Made by a program: the position numbers and the translations under genes | Part shown: piece by piece, positions 7,948 through 15,466 of the stretch | How the letters are laid out: each line of letters opens with the position of its first letter | How positions within the stretch are numbered: the first letter of the stretch is position 1 | Origin: Halodesulfovibrio sp. | Lineage (GTDB): Bacteria > Desulfobacterota > Desulfovibrionia > Desulfovibrionales > Desulfovibrionaceae | Assembly: GCF_015482765.1 (NCBI RefSeq) | Contig: NZ_JADMLB010000027.1 | Coordinates: 1 to 61,119 of the forward strand | Length of the DNA stretch: 61,119 bases | Reading direction: 5' to 3' | Notes under the pieces: model-generated | Told to the model about the DNA's origin: nothing | Databases searched by the model: none | The model's input: the letters and a program-made list of their open reading frames with translations, nothing else

Positions 7948-9894
7948 CTACTCTCCTAAGCCGATGCCCGGCTCCATAACTGTACCAGTCAAAGAAGTTT
8001 CATACCCACCCAAAGCCTCAATTCGAGCTTTAAAAGTCGGGGATTTTAAGAGCTCAAGAACAGCCTGTACCTGTGGAGTGTCAAGGTATTCTGTTGGAAT
8101 AATCAAATCATACCGTTCACGAGCAAGCGGAACAAAATCTAAGTTCAGCGCCTTTGCAGCAGCATAAATTCCAAGCCCTGTATCTGCAGCGCCTGTTAAG
8201 ACATTTACTGCCACCGCCATATGGGTGAACTCTTCCTTATCATACCCTGTTACGGCATTCGGGGCTATCCCCGCTTTCTTTAAGTGGTAGTCGAAAAGAA
8301 TGCGTGTGCCGGCTCCGCGTTGCCGGTTAAGGAACTTGATAGAGCTACCAGCAAGATCAGTAATAGACTGAATATTTTTAGGATTCCCTTTTGGGACAAT
8401 AAATCCCTGATGACGGATAGCGAGGTTTACAAGCGTAACATCTGTATGTGGAAGATACTTTTCAACAAACGGGAAGTTATAATCATTTGTTTCCGGATCA
8501 AACAGGTGCGCTCCAGCAAGATGACAGGAACCGTTCTTGATCGCTAAAATTCCACCCATCGACCCCACATGACTTGAGGCAAGGCGCATTGGAGTATCAA
8601 GCCCCATAAGCTCATCAGACAAAATATCCAACGTATTGTCATGACTGCCGACAGTAACAAGGACTTCATCCAAACGCTTTTCTTCAACAAGCAACTCTGT
8701 GTGAACAATGGAATGCTGATCAACACCTTCAGCCTGAGCAGGAATCCGCCCTACGCCCTGAGCACGGGACATTGTTGTAATACAACCAGCCCCTCTGGCG
8801 AGAGGAGTCGCTACGTATTTATCACCAACCTTACCAACAGAAAGGCGTAAAAATTCTTCAATACCAAGCTTTGACGGAACTTTTCGGGTCAGTTCAGCAT
8901 TCACAACAGGGCGGGCTGGAACAGGCTTACGGCTAATCCACGAAATAAGCGGAGTGAGTAATTCTTCAAAGCAAATTACAGCACTTACAGGGTATCCCGG
9001 AGCACCGGCTACAAGCTTATCTTTACAAACTCCAAGCAGGGAAGGCTTACCTGGCATAGCAGCCACACCATGCACAACCACCTCGCCAAGTTTAGCAATC
9101 GTTGATCGGGTAAAATCTTTTGATCCTGCAGATGAACCCGCACAGATGATAATCAAATGGTACGGTTCATTCAGCTTCTGAGCTACCGTTTTCTCAAGCA
9201 GCTCTGGCACGTCAGGCACCGGCGGGATACGATCAACAACACAATCAAGATTACGAGCCATTGCTCCCAATACCTGAGAGTTACTTTCTATAACCTGCCC
9301 CGGTTTCGGTTCTGGACGATTTTCAAAGTCGAGAACCTCATCTCCTGTAGGAATAATACACACACGAACCTTTTCCCACACACGTACTTCCCAGATACCG
9401 GCACTCAACAATGCCCCGATATCATAAGGGGAAACTTGCTGATTCTGTGGGAACAGTAACTCCGTTGCAACGATATCCTCACCGATACGGCGAACATGTT
9501 GCCAAGGAAACGCGGGGGTTTCAATTTCTACGTGCTCTTCATCAACTGAGATTACATTCTCAATCATAACAACGGCATCACACCCTTCAGGAAGTGGATT
9601 GCCGGTATTTACAGGCTCATATGATTCACCTTTTTTTAAGCGTAAAGGTGCGCCTTCCCGAGCGGTAAAGGTCTCTTTTGCGGTAACAGCAATGCCGTCC
9701 ATTGCTGCGCTATGAAATGTCGGCGAGGAGTATTGAGCAAACACTGCTTCAGACAAAACCCGACCGGCAGCTTCATGTGTCGGTACAACTTCAGTCCGTA
9801 AAAGCACTTCCCTATCCAGCGCAGCCTGCATTTTAGCCACAGCTTCAGTAAGCGGGATTGTTTTCAAATATACGTTTCGTTTAGATGCAGTCAT
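7948..9894 (-). CDS. MoeA-like molybdopterin molybdotransferase fused to a periplasmic-binding-protein-like domain
   Basis: A 648-residue two-domain protein. Residues 1-410 are MoeA-like, inserting molybdate (or tungstate) into adenylylated molybdopterin: MDGIAV, PTGDEV, CAGSSAGSKDFT, MPGKPSLLG and GAPGYPVSA are recognisable. Residues 430-640 are a PBP-like domain of the LysR-effector/ModA kind (VGSHDNTLDILSDEL, HVGSMGGILAIKNG, FLNRQRGAGTRILFD). This fusion is known in anaerobes; the second domain is usually presumed to sense or deliver an oxyanion or cofactor. No signal peptide, so cytoplasmic. RBS GAGGGG. Molybdo- and tungsto-enzymes such as formate dehydrogenase are typical of sulfate reducers. 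Confidence 0.9.
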   Translation of the reverse strand: MTASKRNVYLKTIPLTEAVAKMQAALDREVLLRTEVVPTHEAAGRVLSEAVFAQYSSPTFHSAAMDGIAVTAKETFTAREGAPLRLKKGESYEPVNTGNPLPEGCDAVVMIENVISVDEEHVEIETPAFPWQHVRRIGEDIVATELLFPQNQQVSPYDIGALLSAGIWEVRVWEKVRVCIIPTGDEVLDFENRPEPKPGQVIESNSQVLGAMARNLDCVVDRIPPVPDVPELLEKTVAQKLNEPYHLIIICAGSSAGSKDFTRSTIAKLGEVVVHGVAAMPGKPSLLGVCKDKLVAGAPGYPVSAVICFEELLTPLISWISRKPVPARPVVNAELTRKVPSKLGIEEFLRLSVGKVGDKYVATPLARGAGCITTMSRAQGVGRIPAQAEGVDQHSIVHTELLVEEKRLDEVLVTVGSHDNTLDILSDELMGLDTPMRLASSHVGSMGGILAIKNGSCHLAGAHLFDPETNDYNFPFVEKYLPHTDVTLVNLAIRHQGFIVPKGNPKNIQSITDLAGSSIKFLNRQRGAGTRILFDYHLKKAGIAPNAVTGYDKEEFTHMAVAVNVLTGAADTGLGIYAAAKALNLDFVPLARERYDLIIPTEYLDTPQVQAVLELLKSPTFKARIEALGGYETSLTGTVMEPGIGLGE

Positions 9895-10054
9895 AAGCCC
9901 CTCGCGGTATTTTTTTTAGTCGGCGAGCATAATACATGTTTTAGAACGGTAATAAAAGAGCCTGAACCTCATTTATATTCAGGCACAGAGCTTTCTATTT
10001 TAACGTGACAGTAAATAGAATGTATATACTGTGAACACATCCTTACTTTGCAGT

Positions 10055-10108
10055 AAAGTTGCTTTTTACAATCACTGTTAAACAGCACTGTAAGCAACTT
10101 TCAGGAGG
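10055..10108 (+). promoter_or_regulatory. Leader hairpin abutting the GNAT Shine-Dalgarno
   Basis: AAAGTTGCT (10055-10063) pairs perfectly with AGCAACTTT (10093-10101), extended by TACA/TGTA and capped by CTGTT/AACAG. The stem ends one base before the AGGAGG ribosome binding site (10103-10108). Its position suggests control of initiation or protection of the messenger end; this is inference. Confidence 0.55.
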
Positions 10109-10113
10109 CACGT

Positions 10114-10617
10114 ATGCGCATCCGCCCCGAAAAAAAATATGATGCAAATGCAATACGTAAGGTTCACTATTACGCATTTAATGACCACCCATATACTCTT
10201 AAAGAAGATTATAAACTGATTGATTTATTACGAGAAAAAAATGCACTTGTCGCCTCTCTCGTAGCAGAGGAGCCACCGCTCGGCATTATAGGACACCTTA
10301 CAATCTCTCCGATACGAATTAACAAAGAAAAAACGAACTGGTTTTATCTTGGGCCGATCGGAGTTTTACCAGAAGAGCAAAGAAAAGGAGTCGGAAAGCA
10401 ACTCGTAAAAGAAGCAATACGGACAATGGCTGCACTGGGCGCTGAAGGACTTGTTTCCAGAGGTGATCCAAAATTCTTCACACAAGTTGGTTTTAGAAAC
10501 GACTCAAGACTTATCTTTAGCAAAATTCAACCAGAACACAGCGTCCTTCTTCCACTCAGCTCCAATGTACCGGAAGGAATCATTACACTCGACCCTGTAT
10601 TTTCCAGAGAACTCTAA
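10114..10617 (+). CDS. GNAT-family N-acetyltransferase (YhbS-like)
   Basis: A 167-residue GNAT-fold acyl-CoA transferase. It starts RIRPEKKYDANAIRKVHYYAF and has the acetyl-CoA pyrophosphate loop in LPEEQRKGVGKQLVKEAI (R/Q-x-x-G-x-G/A type), followed by GAEGLVSRGDPKFFTQVGF, typical of the YhbS group. The substrate is unknown. Strong AGGAGG five bases before ATG. It stands alone, divergent from the moeA-like gene, with a structured leader before it and a candidate small RNA gene after it. Confidence 0.88.
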   Translation: MRIRPEKKYDANAIRKVHYYAFNDHPYTLKEDYKLIDLLREKNALVASLVAEEPPLGIIGHLTISPIRINKEKTNWFYLGPIGVLPEEQRKGVGKQLVKEAIRTMAALGAEGLVSRGDPKFFTQVGFRNDSRLIFSKIQPEHSVLLPLSSNVPEGIITLDPVFSREL

Positions 10618-10714
10618 GTAATACAATGCATTTTCGAAATAAGTACTCATATGGTTGTTCACTGAACCACACGTCATTCAAAAAAAACTTATGAATTACA
10701 TAAAATTTATTAAG

Positions 10715-10742
10715 TTGCTTACTTGCACTGCTTCGGTATGAT
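10715..10742 (+). promoter_or_regulatory. Candidate sigma-70 promoter of a small RNA
   Basis: TTGCTT, 16 bp, TATGAT. It lies about 100 bp after the GNAT stop codon and about 15 bp before three consecutive hairpins ending in a terminator. Confidence 0.4.
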
Positions 10743-10747
10743 GCACC

Positions 10748-10894
10748 TTCCTCGCATAACGCGTGATCTTTACGCGTTGATGCTGCGTTTTCCGAACACG
10801 AATGTTCCGTAAAATGTGTTCGGAAAACACGGCAACAGCTCTGACAAGCCTGAATGATTAAAAAAAGGTCTCAATGTAAATTGAGACCTTTTTT
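10748..10894 (+). ncRNA. Candidate small RNA with three stem-loops
   Basis: Three hairpins in series: AACGCGT/ACGCGTT (10758-10779), TTTTCCGAACAC/GTGTTCGGAAAA (10788-10827, 12 bp perfect), and AAAAAAGGTCTCAAT/ATTGAGACCTTTTTT (10861-10894), the last a textbook intrinsic terminator with loop GTAA. No open reading frame fits. A plausible promoter lies just upstream. The hairpins begin 140 bp after the nearest gene, more than a simple 3' terminator needs. The alternative is an extended 3' UTR of the GNAT gene. Confidence 0.45.
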
Positions 10895-11067
10895 GCGTCC
10901 ACCAAAACACCCTATCCACTCTGTATAATTGATTAAAAAGGCCTTTAACTTTCTTAGTAAGGCCTGTTACTATATGGACATTTTCTTGTGATATTTTTCA
11001 TTTTCTTTACACAAAAATAAAACTTCATTATTTCTATTAATAATGCTCACTCTTTTAAAGAATTTAT

Positions 11068-11181
11068 ATGAGCAACATACTGTATAAACGCATCATCCAT
11101 GATTACTCAAACTACGCCAAAGAGTACATGGGTCTATACAGTATATCCCTACCCAGGAATTCTTCGGTTTTCCTACCCTAA
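11068..11181 (+). CDS. Possible 37-residue small protein
   Basis: ATG to TAA frame beginning MSNILYKRIIHDYSNY and ending NSSVFLP; its stop codon overlaps the first bases of a perfect terminator stem. Tyr- and Ile-rich, no signal peptide or known motif. The upstream AAAGAA is a weak ribosome binding site. It would explain why a strong terminator stands at 11180 with no other gene before it, but a second small RNA would explain this equally well. Confidence 0.25.
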   Translation: MSNILYKRIIHDYSNYAKEYMGLYSISLPRNSSVFLP

Positions 11182-11226
11182 AAGACTAATTCTCGACGAC
11201 ATCCGAGAATTAGTCTTTTTATTTTA
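11180..11226 (+). terminator. Strong intrinsic terminator
   Basis: A perfect 16-bp stem, AAAAGACTAATTCTCG/CGAGAATTAGTCTTTT, with an 8-base loop, then TTATTTT. It ends a transcript that begins somewhere after 10895. Confidence 0.85.
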
Positions 11227-11446
11227 GTATGTATTATATCTTTTTTATCCAATTGCTACACTCTTGCCTGCACGCTATGCTGAAGATCATATGCCAAAAA
11301 ACTGATTTTATCGGTGCTGGTAAAAGAACATGTGTCATCTTATTGCAAAATAAAAACAAAAGATGTTCTTTTATTGTCCGTATAAAGTATGCTAGCATCG
11401 ATACAGGACTTTTACATAACCTCTGCTGTTACATGGGAGTTAGTCT

Positions 11447-11869
11447 ATGGACATTAAAAAAATATTGTTACCGGTAGATGGATCGGAATATTCTCTCAAT
11501 GCTGCTGCAGAAGCTATTGATCTTGCACAAAAATTCAGCGCAGAAATCATGTTGCTCTATTGCAGTGAAACCTTTCAGAACCTGAAGCAGTTTAAAGATT
11601 TTTCAGTTGAATCTCTGGAGTATGCTAACCTCGTACTCACACCGGTACGTGAACTTCTCGAGAAAACTGAAGTAAAGTACACAGAGCATGTTATAGACAA
11701 TTCACCAAGCGAAGAGATTCCGCGCATGGCTGAACGTGAAAACGTCGATGTAATTATTATGGCACCACGCGGAACTAACCCGCTGGCTTCCATTCTGCTG
11801 GGCAGCGTGACCACCAGAGTGCTCAAACAAGCTCCCTGTAACGTCCTTGTCGTGCATCAAAAGCCGTAA
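11447..11869 (+). CDS. UspA-family universal stress protein
   Basis: A single-domain 140-residue Usp protein. The N-terminus KKILLPVDGSEYS contains the conserved Asp of the nucleotide pocket; the C-terminal loop RGTNPLASILLGSVTTRVL matches G-x9-G-(S/T), except that the first Gly of G-x2-G is Ala (MAPRG). The last strand, PCNVLVVH, is typical. ATP-binding Usp proteins act in stress survival, but no partner is visible. GGGAG eight bases before ATG. It is monocistronic, with its own terminator. Confidence 0.9.
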   Translation: MDIKKILLPVDGSEYSLNAAAEAIDLAQKFSAEIMLLYCSETFQNLKQFKDFSVESLEYANLVLTPVRELLEKTEVKYTEHVIDNSPSEEIPRMAERENVDVIIMAPRGTNPLASILLGSVTTRVLKQAPCNVLVVHQKP

Positions 11870-11880
11870 CTAAAAAAAAG

Positions 11881-11925
11881 AAAAAAGGTCGGTGAAACTT
11901 CTGATGAAGTCCACCGACCTTTTTT
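11881..11925 (+). terminator. Intrinsic terminator after uspA-like gene
   Basis: GGTCGGTG pairs with CACCGACC, with an inner ACTT/AAGT, and a T run follows. Confidence 0.8.
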
Positions 11926-11952
11926 ATGTCGTAATTTTCATACGCTGAACGC

Positions 11953-12006
11953 AAAAGAGTCCGGAGTTCAGAACTAGTAACCATCGGCTGAACCCCGGAC
12001 TCTTTT
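11953..12006. other. Long hairpin in the usp-Na/Pi spacer
   Basis: AAAAGAGTCCGG pairs with CCGGACTCTTTT and, after one mismatch, GTTCAG pairs with CTGAAC. No clear T tail follows on the plus strand. The rest of the spacer up to 12322 shows a smaller hairpin at 12132-12161 (GATGG/CCATC with TTGTAC/GTACAA) but no gene. It may be a structured non-coding transcript or a second terminator. Confidence 0.4.
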
Positions 12007-12322
12007 GAGGAGCTCCGGCAGCATTTCGCCCATTGAATGCTACCGAAGATGTGCAATACGCAGCGCTAAACCGCTAAAAAGAACGGTTTATTACCAGATA
12101 AGGTTTGTGTCAGATTCATCCGGTAAACTGCGATGGAAGCTTGTACGGGGGTACAACCATCCATCATTCATTTCCCGGAAGCGGTTACACTCTACAAATA
12201 CAGCGCATACTCGCCCTGTCACTCTTTTCAGAGTATTTTTGTAGAAATTATCTGAATCCATTCTGTAAACGGTTTCAGGATGACTGTAAAGCTATCTGTG
12301 ACATTTGGGAAGTACAAAATTA

Positions 12323-12370
12323 CAAAAAAAAGTGCCGTGGCGTTTTTTCAACAAAAAACACTACGGCACT
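12323..12370 (-). terminator. Terminator of the Na/Pi symporter gene
   Basis: AGTGCCGT/ACGGCACT, extended by a GTTTTTT/AAAAAAC inner stem, followed on the minus strand by eight T. Confidence 0.8.
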
Positions 12371-12449
12371 CCGTTTATCTTTATGAAATATCAATCAATG
12401 CGCTGATATTTTTTTATCCTGACTAGCTTACATTGGAAGCCTGAAGTCA

Positions 12450-13628
12450 TTATTGAGCGAACACAATAAAAGTAGCAGGCAAAAGGAAGAATACTCCCAG
12501 CACGTAGCACGCTGCATAACGTTTCTTGCGTCCTGCAAAGTCAGCAAGCCACTCTGCGCAACGTGGCGGAATTTCGCGCATGAACGGAATGCCGAAAATG
12601 AGCAGCACACCTGATATATTGAACAGCAAATGCACAATAGCAATTTGCAGTGCAAAAAGGCTGTTTCCACCAATCACAGCAGTTGCTGCAAGCAAAGCTG
12701 TCACGCAGGTTCCAATGTTGCTGCCTAATGTGAACGGGTAAATTTGACGCATGCTGAAAATACCGGAACCCACAAGCGGAATCATCAAACTGGTTGTCGT
12801 AGAAGAAGACTGAACAAGCACGGTAACAACCATGCCGGAAGTAATACCAGCTAACGGTCCGCGTCCAATGGCAGTATGAAGCATGTTCTTAGCGCGCCCC
12901 ACCATCAGCACTTTAAGAAGTTTGCCCATAAGAGTAATCGCACAGAAAATAAGTCCGATTCCGATGACAACAAGAAGGGCACCCTGAACCTCAGCAGGAA
13001 AACCACCGAATGAACCTTTTACGCTGCCGATAATCGGCTTGGTAATCGGCTTAATAAAGTTCATGCCTTTCATGCTCATAGAGCTGCCGCCAGCAAACAT
13101 AGATGCTATGGCGTAACTTGATTTTTCCAGAAAACCTGTTGCCATCTCCAAAGGAAGGAAGATGCCTACAGCCATCAGGTTAAAGAAGTCGTGAACCGTG
13201 GCAGCGGAAAACGCACGTTTAAATTCTGTGCTGCAACGCATATGACCTGCGCTGACAATAGTGTTTGTAATAGTAGTACCGATGTTTGCGCCCATAATCA
13301 TAGGAATGGCAATAGAGACCGGTAGGCCACCGGCGACCAGACCAACTATGATGGAAGTTACAGTACTGGAAGATTGGATAAGGGCTGTACAAACTGTACC
13401 GATGATAAGTCCGAGAAATGGATTGGAAGCAAAAGCAAACAATGTTTTTGCCTGCCCTGCTGTGGCAGTTTTGAATCCGGCACCGATCATACCTACTGCG
13501 AGCAGCATACAGTAAATAAGAGCAACTACAGCCAGCCAGCGACCAACGGTCTTCAGGCTGAACTGTTCAGATTCCATCACAGAAGCAGCTTCATGTGCTG
13601 CTTCAGGAGAGTAAGTCATCTCAGGCAT
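12450..13628 (-). CDS. Na+/phosphate symporter (NptA/PNaS family)
   Basis: Inner-membrane protein of 392 residues with the inverted-repeat architecture of type II Na/Pi cotransporters. The hallmark motif occurs once per half: QSSSTVTS at residues 85-92 and QSSSTTTS near 272. About eight to nine hydrophobic segments. There is no C-terminal PhoU-like domain, unlike the longer YjbB form. ATG start, with GGAG before it. It presumably couples Na+ influx to phosphate movement (import, or export as in YjbB; direction cannot be told). A Pho box about 90 bp upstream points to induction under phosphate starvation, which favours import. Confidence 0.9.
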   Translation of the reverse strand: MPEMTYSPEAAHEAASVMESEQFSLKTVGRWLAVVALIYCMLLAVGMIGAGFKTATAGQAKTLFAFASNPFLGLIIGTVCTALIQSSSTVTSIIVGLVAGGLPVSIAIPMIMGANIGTTITNTIVSAGHMRCSTEFKRAFSAATVHDFFNLMAVGIFLPLEMATGFLEKSSYAIASMFAGGSSMSMKGMNFIKPITKPIIGSVKGSFGGFPAEVQGALLVVIGIGLIFCAITLMGKLLKVLMVGRAKNMLHTAIGRGPLAGITSGMVVTVLVQSSSTTTSLMIPLVGSGIFSMRQIYPFTLGSNIGTCVTALLAATAVIGGNSLFALQIAIVHLLFNISGVLLIFGIPFMREIPPRCAEWLADFAGRKKRYAACYVLGVFFLLPATFIVFAQ

Positions 13629-13706
13629 ACAAGCTCCATAACGTGTCTATCTAGGTGAACGACCCGAACTGTCAGACACCCATGCCTGCTTCCTCGAGCC
13701 GTGCTT

Positions 13707-13740
13707 TTGATAGTCACACTTTGTGACAGTTCTGTTACAG
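13707..13740 (-). promoter_or_regulatory. Pho box and -10 of the Na/Pi symporter
   Basis: On the minus strand, two 11-bp direct repeats, CTGTAACAGAA and CTGTCACAAAG (13740-13719), match the PhoB consensus CTGTCATA-N4. Six bases on is TATCAA, a -10 at the same distance as in E. coli phoA. A third CTGTCACAA lies at 13759-13751, out of the 11-bp phase. The Pho box takes the place of the -35 element, as usual for PhoB-activated promoters. Confidence 0.72.
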
Positions 13741-13961
13741 TTTTGCTTCATTGTGACAGCAATACTGATGAACACTTATATCATGTTAAAAAACCATGTT
13801 TTTTTGATGCTCTTGGCGTCTGTAAATAATATCGTTCTTTATCCTCAATCTTTTTTACCGTATTGTACCTTGGCACAGCACGACATACGTTTATCCCCCG
13901 ATAAATCCTGTCTTCTTTCAATCAATAAAATCCCCTCACAGCAGTGACGTAAGGAGAATAT

Positions 13962-14786
13962 ATGCTGGATTTCACCGTCGATACCGAAAAATGCATCCAA
14001 TGCAAGCAGTGCGTAACAGACTGTCCGGTTTCGATTATCCGCTTTGAAGATGGCTACCCTGCCATTGCCCCATCACGAGAGGCACGCTGTCTGAAATGCC
14101 AACACTGTTTGGCAGTTTGTCCTACAGCAGCAATTTCTATTCTAGGTATTCAGCCTGAAAACTGTATTCCACTTAAAAACAACCTGCCCTCCTCTGATCA
14201 GCTTGAAACCTTAATGCGCGGACGCCGCTCGGTTCGACGCTTCAAAAGCGAGAATGTAGATACCGCGCTAATAGATAGACTCATCAAGGTATCAGCCAAT
14301 GCTCCAACAGCAAAAAACGCCATGCCTCTACAATTTTCAGTTGTAGACAACATGGACGTAATGAAAAAAATCTCCGAAAGAACATACAACTACATTAATT
14401 ACGCCATCAGTGAGCACCGTGTGCCAGATGAAATGTCACACTTCTATGGCATGAGCAAAGCACACGCCAAAGGTGCTGATATCATTTTCAGAGAAGCACC
14501 GCACATGCTGGTTGTTTCTTCGCCAACCTCAGGTTCTTCACCAATGATTGATATTGCCATTGCGCTGACTCACTTTGATTTAGCTGCAACAAATGCCGGA
14601 CTCGGCAGCCTGTGGTGCGGATTTGCCTTACAAGCATTTATCCATTTTGTTCCAGACTACAAAGAACTTCTCGGAATTCCCCAAGATCATGAGGCAGCAT
14701 ATGTTCTTATGTTCGGTAAGCCTGCAGTAAAATACTTCCGCACTGTCGACCGAAACCAACAAAAGATTCACAAAATTACTGTGTAA
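13962..14786 (+). CDS. Nitroreductase-family protein with N-terminal 2x[4Fe-4S] ferredoxin domain
   Basis: A 274-residue fusion. Residues 8-60 form a bacterial ferredoxin with two CxxCxxCxxxC sets (Cys 11, 14, 17, 21 and 43, 46, 49, 53). The rest is an FMN nitroreductase fold: RGRRSVRRF at the FMN phosphate, ANAPTAKNAMPLQF, and LAATNAGLGSLWCGF, with PQDHEAAYVLMFGKP at the end. Members of this anaerobe family are thought to reduce quinone-like or nitro compounds using ferredoxin-level electrons. The physiological substrate is unknown. RBS AAGGAG. Monocistronic, ended by a shared terminator. Confidence 0.9.
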   Translation: MLDFTVDTEKCIQCKQCVTDCPVSIIRFEDGYPAIAPSREARCLKCQHCLAVCPTAAISILGIQPENCIPLKNNLPSSDQLETLMRGRRSVRRFKSENVDTALIDRLIKVSANAPTAKNAMPLQFSVVDNMDVMKKISERTYNYINYAISEHRVPDEMSHFYGMSKAHAKGADIIFREAPHMLVVSSPTSGSSPMIDIAIALTHFDLAATNAGLGSLWCGFALQAFIHFVPDYKELLGIPQDHEAAYVLMFGKPAVKYFRTVDRNQQKIHKITV

Positions 14787-14803
14787 TCATCGTGATAGAT
14801 AAA

Positions 14804-14839
14804 AAAAGAGCTGATTCGCACATACGAATCAGCTCTTTT
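14804..14839. terminator. Bidirectional intrinsic terminator
   Basis: A perfect 15-bp stem AAAAGAGCTGATTCG/CGAATCAGCTCTTTT between the convergent nitroreductase and yjbQ-like genes. Confidence 0.85.
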
Positions 14840-14848
14840 CTACTTACA

Positions 14849-15241
14849 TCAGCCCAAGAATTTAACCCACAGCTTACGATTTCGAGCGCCGTCAAACTCG
14901 CAAAAGTAAATGGATTGCCATGTTCCCAGTTGTACCCGCCCATCTTCAACAATCAACATTTGATCCGGGCCGAACATGCTTGCCTTAATGTGTGCATCAC
15001 TGTTCCCTTCCATGTGACGATAATCGCCTTTATATGGAACTATGCGACGCATATTAACCGTAATATCTCGCGCCACATCGGGGTCAGCTCCCTCGTTTAC
15101 GGTTACCGCCCCTGTAGTATGAGGGCAAAACAATAACAATGCGCCGCCCTGCCAGTTTTTTTCACTTACTAACGCCTGCACTCTGGATGTAATATCAATA
15201 AGTTCTTCACGTGTTGAAGTATGAATTTCAAGTAATTCCAT
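14849..15241 (-). CDS. YjbQ/UPF0047 family protein
   Basis: A 130-residue protein matching the YjbQ family over its full length: LLFCPHTTGAVTVNEGADPDV in the middle, YRHMEGNSDAHIKASMFG with the conserved histidines, and LGTWQSIYFCEFDGAR near the end. Members show weak thiamine-phosphate synthase activity in genetic tests, but their main role is uncertain. RBS GAGG. It stands alone between a terminator and the divergent selB. Confidence 0.92.
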   Translation of the reverse strand: MELLEIHTSTREELIDITSRVQALVSEKNWQGGALLLFCPHTTGAVTVNEGADPDVARDITVNMRRIVPYKGDYRHMEGNSDAHIKASMFGPDQMLIVEDGRVQLGTWQSIYFCEFDGARNRKLWVKFLG

Positions 15242-15466
15242 GACAGCCTCTTTTTTATAATCAGTTTATCCTGTGACAGAGGATATAGCACGTACGTGCC
15301 ATATCTGCCATTAGCGGGGAACAGTTGAGGTGTTGAGTTTTTTTCAATACAACAGACAATCTTTACGTGGCAATGCTACCTAAAGACCACCATACTGAAT
15401 AATGCGCTGCAGTTACCGTGAATGGCGGCAACCAGCACCAGATAGGAATTATGCCAAGGAGTATCT

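Noticed and set aside
11229-11477. 82-codon frame overlapping the uspA-like start
   Set aside because: Overlaps the better supported uspA frame and has no ribosome binding site; starts inside the tail of a terminator.
15242-15466. tRNA-Sec gene beside selB
   Set aside because: No cloverleaf with a UCA anticodon and long variable arm could be built in the spacer.
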